Assembly: GCA_023399035.1 (NCBI GenBank)
Contig: JAEWQX010000231.1
Location: 1 to 13,103 of the forward strand
Length of the DNA: 13,103 nt
Reading direction: 5' to 3'
Origin: Bacillota bacterium
GTDB taxonomy: Bacteria; Bacillota; Clostridia; Clostridiales; Clostridiaceae
The position numbers and the translations under genes are program-made. Below are positions 6,131 through 11,772 of the stretch, one piece after another. Position 1 is the first letter of the stretch; each line of letters starts with the position of its first letter. The notes beneath the pieces are model-generated. The model was not told the origin of the DNA. It was given only the letters and a program-made list of their open reading frames with translations, and ran no database searches.

Positions 6131-7519
6131 CTAAACGTCACATATCTCAATTTTTCTAACGTGCTTAGTGTGACTCCATTCCTTATTATTCTTATTCCAT
6201 ATACCTTGGATAGTAATTGGTATCCATGTTAATGTATAAATTCCATATAACAAGAATCTGAAGAATAATATAAGATTTTTCTTACCTAAGAATAATCCCG
6301 TCATTATAAGGAATATTAAGTTATAGCCTAATGTTATAGCTAAAATTGATAGCCAACTATCCATATTATTTGTTAAATAAGGAACTACAAAAACATTGCT
6401 TGCATATAGACACATCATTACCATAAATCCTTTAGAAACTTTCTTATCTATTGAAAGTATTAATGGTGTAATCAAGAATTGAACAACTGCAAATACTTTA
6501 AATCCAACATCACTAAACAGATAATTAATTATAAATATATTAAGGCCTTTTGTGTTAGACTGTAGTAATGTCAATACTGCTGATATTCCTAGTAATAATG
6601 TTACGAATGGCTGTAATACATATAAGGCACAGTCAAAAACATAGAATTTTCGTTCTACTATTGATTTCTTTAATAATTTGAAGAAATATCTTGAAGCTAC
6701 ATCAGCAAATCCCTGCATCCATCTCTTTCTCTGAGTCCATGACTGACCAAGCTTTAATGGCTTTTCATCATATATGATAGCATCATGAGCCCAGCCTACC
6801 TTTTCGCCATTTAAGACAAGTTTACATGTAAATTCAAGATCTTCTGTAAGACATGTAGCTCCCCATCCTAATTCCTTAAGTGTTTCTGTTTCAACCACAA
6901 AACCTGTTCCACCTATCTGATTAGAAAATCCAACATTTTCTCTTGCTAACTGGAACATTCTGTTTTGTGTCCAGAATGCTATAGAATAGGATGCTGCAAT
7001 CCATGAATCATTTGGATTTTTACTATCTATATACCCTTGTACAACTTTATATCCTTCCTGCATTTTAGAATTCATTTCACGTAAGAAGTTTTTATGTACA
7101 AGATTATCTGCATCAAATATAGCTACTGCATCATATTTCTTCTCCATTTTGAATAATTTGTCAAACATCCACTCTAAGGCATATCCTTTACCTCTTTTAT
7201 CTTCTGAGAATCTTTCACAAACATTCACACCATACTCACCAGCTATTTGGGCCGTATTATCTGTACAGTTATCTGCAATAACAAATACATCATACAATTC
7301 TTTAGGATAATCAATCTGCAACATACTTTCTATAAGGCTACCAATAACAACTTCTTCATTATGTGCTGCAATTAATAACGCGAACTTATTTTTAGGTTCA
7401 TAAACTTTTTTGTTCTTTTTTCTAAACAAACCAAAAAGCCCTAAAATCAAGTAATAGCATGTTATAGCAAATACAAAAATCTGAAAAACTGCTGTTATGG
7501 TAAAAATATAATTTCCCAT
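6131..7519 (-). CDS. Membrane GT2 glycosyltransferase of the processive polysaccharide-synthase type
   Basis: From the chosen start this is a 462-residue protein. It has an N-terminal membrane segment (about 5-31), a cytosolic GT-A domain and about five C-terminal membrane segments from residue ~294. The catalytic motifs of the cellulose/hyaluronan/PgaC-like GT2 group are all present: AAHNEE (51-56), ADNCTDNT (82-89), the metal-binding DADN (136-139), the base-containing TED (225-227) and QRKRW (263-267). Such enzymes polymerise and export a beta-linked sugar chain from a UDP-sugar. The sugar cannot be read from sequence. PgaC/IcaA-like N-acetylglucosamine transfer is one option. No partner deacetylase, c-di-GMP-binding domain or export gene is adjacent, so it appears monocistronic. 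The start is set by AGGAG at 7528-7532. A GTG at 7528 overlaps that site and is rejected. Confidence 0.9.
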   Translation of the reverse strand: MGNYIFTITAVFQIFVFAITCYYLILGLFGLFRKKNKKVYEPKNKFALLIAAHNEEVVIGSLIESMLQIDYPKELYDVFVIADNCTDNTAQIAGEYGVNVCERFSEDKRGKGYALEWMFDKLFKMEKKYDAVAIFDADNLVHKNFLREMNSKMQEGYKVVQGYIDSKNPNDSWIAASYSIAFWTQNRMFQLARENVGFSNQIGGTGFVVETETLKELGWGATCLTEDLEFTCKLVLNGEKVGWAHDAIIYDEKPLKLGQSWTQRKRWMQGFADVASRYFFKLLKKSIVERKFYVFDCALYVLQPFVTLLLGISAVLTLLQSNTKGLNIFIINYLFSDVGFKVFAVVQFLITPLILSIDKKVSKGFMVMMCLYASNVFVVPYLTNNMDSWLSILAITLGYNLIFLIMTGLFLGKKNLILFFRFLLYGIYTLTWIPITIQGIWNKNNKEWSHTKHVRKIEICDV

Positions 7520-7527
7520 TACATTCA

Positions 7528-7532
7528 CTCCT
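7528..7532 (-). promoter_or_regulatory. Ribosome binding site that fixes the glycosyltransferase start
   Basis: AGGAG lies 8 nt before the ATG at 7517-7519, an ideal spacing. The in-frame GTG at 7526-7528 uses the last G of this Shine-Dalgarno sequence and cannot be the initiation codon served by it. Confidence 0.85.
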
Positions 7533-7536
7533 AATT

Positions 7537-7557
7537 TTAATGAGAGGCTCTCATTAA
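7537..7557. promoter_or_regulatory. Operator-like dyad in the glycosyltransferase leader
   Basis: The 10-nt arms TTAATGAGAG and CTCTCATTAA are exact reverse complements around one central G. An RNA hairpin could not close with a 1-nt loop over the full arms, so a protein-binding dyad is more likely than a structured RNA. Size and symmetry fit a dimeric repressor such as a TetR-family protein. It lies 4 nt upstream of the ribosome site and downstream of the likely promoter. No regulator gene is adjacent. Confidence 0.5.
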
Positions 7558-7595
7558 TTTATTTTTAAATATTTATGTCATACTATACCTATTTA

Positions 7596-7624
7596 ATGAT
7601 ATTTCAATAGAAATAAAAAATCAA
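7596..7624 (-). promoter_or_regulatory. Candidate promoter of the glycosyltransferase gene
   Basis: On the minus strand TTGATT (7619-7624) and TATCAT (7596-7601) are 17 nt apart. An alternative is TTGAAA with TAGTAT at 7580-7585, spacing 16. Either one places the dyad at 7537-7557 inside the early transcribed region. Confidence 0.4.
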
Positions 7625-7840
7625 CCCTATATTATTACGATAAAATTAATATTTTTCCATAATTTTAATTTTATTTTTAAAACCTCTTTATGAATATGTT
7701 TTCACTTAAAATATTAATTATAACATTTAAATTTTAGCAATTAATAAATTATCTTTTATATAATTTGCCGAGTAGTTAAAATATATAAAACAATGATTAT
7801 TTATGTACGTAAATAAAAAAAACAAATAGTCTTATGCGCG

Positions 7841-7887
7841 AAAAAAGTTTAATGCATAATATCTTTCAATATTCATGCATTAAACTT
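7841..7887 (-). terminator. Intrinsic terminator of gdhA
   Basis: On the minus strand the exact 13-bp arms AAGTTTAATGCAT and ATGCATTAAACTT (7845-7857, 7875-7887) extend inward by AATAT/ATATT past one bulged base, to about 18 bp with a 6-nt loop. A run of six T follows on the minus strand only. It lies 80 nt beyond the gdhA stop. Confidence 0.85.
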
Positions 7888-7908
7888 GCTAAAAAACTAC
7901 AATTCAAA

Positions 7909-7926
7909 GATATTTTTAAAAATATC
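7909..7926. repeat. 18-bp perfect palindrome downstream of gdhA
   Basis: GATATTTTT followed by AAAAATATC is a perfect loopless palindrome between the gdhA stop and its terminator. It is almost pure AT, so chance is possible. Confidence 0.4.
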
Positions 7927-7930
7927 CACC

Positions 7931-7967
7931 TCAACTGTCAACTTTTAATTCTCAATTGTCAGCTGAC
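7931..7967. repeat. Degenerate short repeats abutting the gdhA stop codon
   Basis: TCAACTGTCA (7931-7940) and TCAATTGTCA (7952-7961) are direct repeats with one mismatch and a 21-nt period. GTCAGCTGAC (7958-7967) is a perfect 10-bp palindrome that ends in the first base of the stop triplet. The segment 7933-7950 matches 11466-11483 (opposite strand) at 16 of 18 positions, so it looks like part of a dispersed intergenic repeat. Confidence 0.45.
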
Positions 7968-9313
7968 TAAACTATTCCTTGAGCCATCATAGCTTCTGCA
8001 ACCTTCATGAATCCAGCAATATTAGCACCTGCTAATATATTTCCTTCTACTCCATATTCTTTTGCAGCATTCTTAGAATTGTGATAAATATTTTTCATGA
8101 TTCCGTGAAGCTTTTCATCAACTTCTTCAAATGTCCATGATAATCTCATGCTATTTTGAGACATTTCAAGTGCTGAACAAGCAACTCCGCCTGCGTTTGC
8201 AGCTTTTGCTGGTCCAAAGAATACATTATTATCTTGGAATACTTTGATTGCTTCAAGAGTTGATGGCATGTTTGCACCTTCAGATACAACTTTAACTCCA
8301 TTAGCAACTAAAATCTTAGCACTTTCTTCATCTATTTCACCTTGAGTTGCACATGGAAGTGCAATATCACACTTGATTGTCCAGATTCCTCTGCATCCTT
8401 CATGATATTCTGCTGTTGGTACAGCATCAACATATTCTTTAATTCTTCCTCTTCTTACTTCTTTGATTTCCTTAACTACATCTAGTTTAATTCCATCTTT
8501 ATCATAGATATATCCGTTAGAATCACATAAAGCTACTACTTTAGCACCTAATTCCTGTGCCTTTTGTGTAGCATATATAGCAACATTACCTGAACCAGAA
8601 ATTACAACAGTCTTATCCTTGAAGCTGTCCCCATTGTCATTAAGCATTTCTTCTGTGAAGTATACTAAACCATATCCTGTAGCTTCAGTTCTAGTTAAGC
8701 TTCCTCCGAAAGTTAACCCCTTACCTGTTAATACAGCTTGATCACTTAATGATCTTAATTTTTTGTAATATCCGTAAAGATATCCGATTTCTCTTCCACC
8801 AACACCGATATCACCCGCTGGAACGTCCATATTTCCACCAATGTATTTATATAATTCTGACATAAAGCTTTGACAGAATCTCATTATTTCATTGTCTGAT
8901 TTACCCTTTGGATCAAAGTCAGAACCACCTTTACCTCCCCCAATTGGAAGTCCAGTTAAAGAGTTCTTAAAGATTTGTTCAAAACCTAAGAATTTAATTA
9001 TGCTTAAATTAACTGATGGATGGAATCTTAAACCACCCTTGTAAGGTCCAATAGCACTGTTAAATTGGATTCTGAATCCTCTGTTAACATGAACCTTTCC
9101 TGCATCGTCTACCCAAGGAACTCTAAACATAAGTTGTCTTTCTGGTTCAACAATTCTTTCTAATAATCCTGCTTCTACAAATTCAGGATGCTTATCAAAT
9201 ACTGGTGTTAAAGAATTTAACACTTCTGTAACTGCATCTAAAAATTCCTTTTGACCAGGATTAACTTTTTCTACTTTTTCTAAAACACTTGAAACATATT
9301 CATTGCCCTTCAT
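7967..9313 (-). CDS. gdhA: Glutamate dehydrogenase, probably NADP-dependent
   Basis: This 448-residue protein has the usual length of the hexameric small-subunit GDH family. It interconverts 2-oxoglutarate plus ammonium with glutamate in the cytosol. The substrate region has KGGLRFHP (92-99) and GGGKGGSDFDP (125-135) with catalytic Lys128. PAGDIGVGGREIG (165-177) holds catalytic Asp168. The Rossmann motif is GSGNVA (240-245). The second beta strand ends in CDSNG (Asp264-Ser265), which resembles the SDS pattern of the E. coli NADP enzyme rather than the GPD of the NAD-dependent C. symbiosum enzyme. NADPH use and a biosynthetic role are therefore inferred. The ATG has AAGGAG 8 nt upstream. The gene has its own promoter and terminator and appears monocistronic. 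Confidence 0.96.
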   Translation of the reverse strand: MKGNEYVSSVLEKVEKVNPGQKEFLDAVTEVLNSLTPVFDKHPEFVEAGLLERIVEPERQLMFRVPWVDDAGKVHVNRGFRIQFNSAIGPYKGGLRFHPSVNLSIIKFLGFEQIFKNSLTGLPIGGGKGGSDFDPKGKSDNEIMRFCQSFMSELYKYIGGNMDVPAGDIGVGGREIGYLYGYYKKLRSLSDQAVLTGKGLTFGGSLTRTEATGYGLVYFTEEMLNDNGDSFKDKTVVISGSGNVAIYATQKAQELGAKVVALCDSNGYIYDKDGIKLDVVKEIKEVRRGRIKEYVDAVPTAEYHEGCRGIWTIKCDIALPCATQGEIDEESAKILVANGVKVVSEGANMPSTLEAIKVFQDNNVFFGPAKAANAGGVACSALEMSQNSMRLSWTFEEVDEKLHGIMKNIYHNSKNAAKEYGVEGNILAGANIAGFMKVAEAMMAQGIV

Positions 9314-9348
9314 TTTTACATCTCCTTAAATACTTATTACCATATATT

Positions 9349-9377
9349 ATGATACATTAAAACAGCGATAATTTCCA
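9349..9377 (-). promoter_or_regulatory. Candidate gdhA promoter
   Basis: TGGAAA (9372-9377) and TATCAT (9349-9354) are separated by 17 nt on the minus strand, and the leader to the ATG is about 30 nt. I see no leader peptide, T-box or riboswitch-like fold in this short leader. The remaining 9378-9572 is AT-rich, with weak dyads only. Confidence 0.45.
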
Positions 9378-9572
9378 TAATATTTTTTTACTTTATCAGC
9401 TTTTCTGTGAAATTGTTTTCATTTTACTTTTATTTATACGTTTTATAATTATTTCTGTAATAAAATGCGGTATTTTAAAAAATTTTATCAAAACATCATA
9501 TTTATATTTTATATAATTTCTTATTTTTAATATCTACAAAGTAAACTATATTAAATATACATATATTTAAAA

Positions 9573-10208
9573 CTACATAACTTCTTCTGTTACCTTTTGC
9601 AAGAATCTATTGCTCTTTCCATTTGCAAATCTATAAATAGGAAATAATGAAACAATACCTCCTACGGTTCCACATATTATGTCCATCATAGTATCTATCA
9701 AACTGTTATTCTGTGATGTAAATCCAAAAAGCCTGTCACCAGTAAACTCCCATATTTCCCAGCATCCAGCCAATGCCACACAAAATATGAATATGAATAC
9801 AAGTAAAAATTTCGGGCTCAATTTTTTCATATATTCTTTTGTAAAGTGTGCATATATTATAAGACCTATAACCCCAATTATTATTCCTGATAAAAAATGG
9901 AGTATCTTATCATAGCATATTATCAATGAATAGAAATCAAAGACATTTCCAAGATACATAGCCATAAAAATAAAAAGTAATGAAGCAGTATATGATGCTT
10001 TAGACTTCTTTAAGAATGTCACTGTAAATAAAATCTTCATAATGAGTACAGCAGCTGCTGTAAGTATAATTCTAAATATCTTGCTTCCATTTTGAAAAAC
10101 CATATTAAATATTAATGTTATTGCAAGTAAAGATAAAAAAATCACTGTAATCCAATTATCATAGGTAAACTTTCTTTTAGTATTCCTTTTTTCTGAACCT
10201 TCGCTCAT
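9573..10208 (-). CDS. Polytopic membrane protein, DUF2238/YjdF-like
   Basis: From the chosen start the protein is 211 residues with about six hydrophobic segments. A short charged N-terminus (MSEGSEKRNTKRKF) suggests a cytosolic start. Conserved polar residues lie within or beside the membrane segments: CYDKILHFLSG, CWEIWEFTGDRLFG and SLIDTMMDIICG. These D...H, WE..EF..D and DT..D patterns resemble the DUF2238 (YjdF) family, for which no firm biochemical role is known. The start is Met at 10206-10208, with GAAGGA 6 nt upstream. The longer frame from 10274 would encode that ribosome site as Lys-Glu-Gly-Cys-Lys and has no ribosome site of its own. It follows the rhomboid gene by about 100 nt with no clear terminator between, so co-transcription is possible. 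Confidence 0.75.
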   Translation of the reverse strand: MSEGSEKRNTKRKFTYDNWITVIFLSLLAITLIFNMVFQNGSKIFRIILTAAAVLIMKILFTVTFLKKSKASYTASLLFIFMAMYLGNVFDFYSLIICYDKILHFLSGIIIGVIGLIIYAHFTKEYMKKLSPKFLLVFIFIFCVALAGCWEIWEFTGDRLFGFTSQNNSLIDTMMDIICGTVGGIVSLFPIYRFANGKSNRFLQKVTEEVM

Positions 10209-10214
10209 TTTACA

Positions 10215-10220
10215 TCCTTC
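10215..10220 (-). promoter_or_regulatory. Ribosome binding site that fixes the DUF2238-like start
   Basis: GAAGGA lies 6 nt before the ATG at 10206-10208. No comparable site precedes the upstream ATG at 10272-10274, which would add 22 non-hydrophobic residues. Confidence 0.75.
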
Positions 10221-10306
10221 TTTCACTATTCTGTTACAATTTATAATCCAAAATTGTGAATCACGTTTATTCATAGTATCTTTTATTTAAATCACTTTTC
10301 AGTAAA

Positions 10307-11359
10307 CTATGAATTAAATCTGCATTTCGTAAATTTATATAGCAGCCCGCCTAATATTATCCCTCCTAAAAATCCCCCGATATGTGCTGCATTATCAATA
10401 TTAATTACTATCAGCCCTATAACAAGATTTATTCCAATTGTTTTTACAAGTCCCATAGTATATTCCTTGTTTATATTCTTTCGTTCTATTAATGCAAATG
10501 CTAGAAGAGCTCCCATCAGCCCGAATATTCCTCCAGATGCACCAACTGATATGCTGTCAGGGTTGAAAATTACACTAAGTATGCTCGATGTAATACATGA
10601 TACTAAATATATAAACATATATTTAAACTTTCCATAAATACGCTCTATCTGCGGTCCTATTATATAAAGCATATACATATTGCATGCTATATGAAGAAAA
10701 CTTCCATGAAGAAATGCACATGTTATAAGCCTCCATACTTCACCAGCATAAATTAAAGGACTGTACTTAGCACCTAAGAAAATCAATACAAAATTATTTA
10801 TTTTATTCTTCACTGAATCTGGTATTGAGTTTATTCCTATTCCCCAGGAAATAGCTGTATCATTCATATTTGAATAAACCATGTACATTGTTATAAGAAA
10901 CATGATCACATTAATGCCTATAATAATTAACGTTGGAATCTTATGTTTTAAATATCTCTCACTAATTTCTTTTGGAGACATCCTTATTCTTTCGCCTATT
11001 TTCTGTATTATTACAGCTAATGGTCTGCATGACTGGTCAAAATACATTATATTATAATTTACCTTATGAACTATGATTTTATTCACGTTATAAAGATTGC
11101 TATTTATATAATTTTCATCACTTATAACAACAATATTTAATGAAAATGGTTTACCAATTGTTTTTAAGTATTCTGCTGCTTCTACTGCATTTATATTTTC
11201 ATCTTTATCATCAGTTATGAGTACACAATATAAACCTCCATCTGTATCTCTTACTGCTACATATGCTTCCTTGGAAAAAAAGCTGCTGTAATATTGTTTC
11301 ATATAAAATTTTTCATTCTCAATTAAATATTTATATAAACTATTTGAAAAATTATTCAT
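10307..11359 (-). CDS. Rhomboid-family intramembrane serine protease with N-terminal cytosolic domain
   Basis: The protein has 350 residues. Residues 1-140 form a soluble domain of mixed helices and strands. The first membrane segment (142-162) and an extracytoplasmic loop ending in GEVWRLITCAFLHGSFLH lead into the six-segment rhomboid core. The HxxxxHxxxN signature is His218, His223 and Asn227. The nucleophile is Ser275 in GASGGIFG, and the catalytic base is His326 in AAHIGGFLGG. All catalytic residues are present, so it should be active and cleave membrane proteins near their transmembrane segments. Substrates are unknown. The architecture resembles B. subtilis YqgP-type rhomboids, though without a visible TPR tail. 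The start has AAGG 7-8 nt upstream. A TATAAT at 11389-11394 is a possible -10, but no good -35 is seen. Confidence 0.93.
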   Translation of the reverse strand: MNNFSNSLYKYLIENEKFYMKQYYSSFFSKEAYVAVRDTDGGLYCVLITDDKDENINAVEAAEYLKTIGKPFSLNIVVISDENYINSNLYNVNKIIVHKVNYNIMYFDQSCRPLAVIIQKIGERIRMSPKEISERYLKHKIPTLIIIGINVIMFLITMYMVYSNMNDTAISWGIGINSIPDSVKNKINNFVLIFLGAKYSPLIYAGEVWRLITCAFLHGSFLHIACNMYMLYIIGPQIERIYGKFKYMFIYLVSCITSSILSVIFNPDSISVGASGGIFGLMGALLAFALIERKNINKEYTMGLVKTIGINLVIGLIVINIDNAAHIGGFLGGIILGGLLYKFTKCRFNS

Positions 11360-11465
11360 GATTTCACCTTCTTTAGTTATAACTTATTATTATAAACTAT
11401 TTTTATTTGTTTTATCTCCCATGCACCCATAATTTATTAATAGAACAAAGTGACTCTACACGATT

Positions 11466-11483
11466 AATTAAGAGTTAACAGTT
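11466..11483. repeat. Copy of a dispersed intergenic motif
   Basis: Read on the minus strand this 18-mer begins AACTGTTAACTC and differs from plus-strand 7933-7950 at only 2 of 18 positions. Both copies are intergenic. A looser third copy (ACTGTAACTACTCTTAA) lies near 5983-6000. This suggests a degenerate dispersed repeat rather than a specific regulatory site. Confidence 0.4.
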
Positions 11484-11543
11484 TTAGTTAAAAACCATAG
11501 TCTTTCTCCATCTTAATTTTTAAAGATCTTCTTATAAAATTAA

Positions 11544-11570
11544 TCCTTAATAGTTAGTTTATATTAAGGA
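11544..11570. repeat. 9-bp stem-loop upstream of the rhomboid gene
   Basis: TCCTTAATA (11544-11552) and TATTAAGGA (11562-11570) are exact reverse complements with a 9-nt loop. On the minus strand the tail is TTAATTTTATAAG, a weak U-tract. It could be a secondary terminator or part of a structured element. Confidence 0.45.
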
Positions 11571-11683
11571 ATACCCATAAACGGCATTAATTATTAACTC
11601 CCAACTATAAGACTTCTTAATTTATTAAAATAACTCTATTTAAAAGTCATACAAACTTTATACTTTTCTATACATAAATAAAA

Positions 11684-11743
11684 GGTACAATGATAGCGTA
11701 TAAATCACTTCATATAATTTCTATTTATACACTATATTGTACC
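11684..11743 (-). terminator. Long intrinsic terminator of the pepF gene
   Basis: On the minus strand GGTACAAT, ATAG and GTATAAAT pair with ATTTATAC, CTAT and ATTGTACC. One G-U wobble and one bulged C interrupt a stem of about 21 bp around a 17-nt loop. TTTTATTT follows directly. The wobble pairs only in the minus-strand RNA. It lies 29 nt after the stop codon. Confidence 0.8.
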
Positions 11744-11772
11744 ATGCCTGTATACATAATAATTATTAAATT

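Larger units (their letters stand above)
7529..7966. other. 438-nt intergenic region between gdhA and the glycosyltransferase gene
   Basis: The low-coordinate part holds the glycosyltransferase ribosome site, dyad and promoter. The high-coordinate part holds the gdhA terminator, an 18-bp palindrome and short direct repeats. The middle (about 7625-7840) is extremely AT-rich. It has no coding frame I can support and only an imperfect palindrome around TACGTA near 7800-7817. Confidence 0.7.
11360..11772. other. 413-nt intergenic region between pepF and the rhomboid gene
   Basis: The region contains the pepF terminator (11684-11743), a 9-bp hairpin (11544-11570), a 7-bp inverted pair TTTTTAA/TTAAAAA (plus strand: 11489-11495 and 11518-11524) and a repeated motif (11466-11483). 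No coding frame is supported on either strand. The longest minus-strand frame there (ending in TATGGTTTTTAA near 11489-11500) is about 22 codons. The plus-strand frame at 11690-11884 overlaps the end of pepF and is not credible. Confidence 0.6.

Noticed and set aside
7526..7528. GTG as the start of the glycosyltransferase gene, giving 465 residues
   Set aside because: The GTG overlaps the AGGAG Shine-Dalgarno sequence; the ATG at 7517-7519 has ideal 8-nt spacing.
7800..7817. Imperfect palindrome around TACGTA as an operator
   Set aside because: One internal mismatch, AT-rich arms and no promoter nearby.
9461..9477. Hairpin TAAAAT/ATTTTA upstream of gdhA as a terminator
   Set aside because: Only six AT pairs, and the T-run on the minus strand is on the wrong side or interrupted.
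9551..9570. AT-only inverted repeat (TTAAATATA/TATATTTAA) after the DUF2238-like gene as a terminator
   Set aside because: Two-nucleotide spacer, no GC pairs and no U-tract; expected by chance in this composition.
10236..10257. ACAATTT/AAATTGT hairpin between the rhomboid and DUF2238-like genes as a terminator
   Set aside because: Seven mostly AT pairs with no U-tract; too weak to separate the two genes.
10209..10274. 22-residue N-terminal extension of the DUF2238-like protein
   Set aside because: It has no ribosome site of its own, and its last codons are the ribosome site of the downstream ATG.
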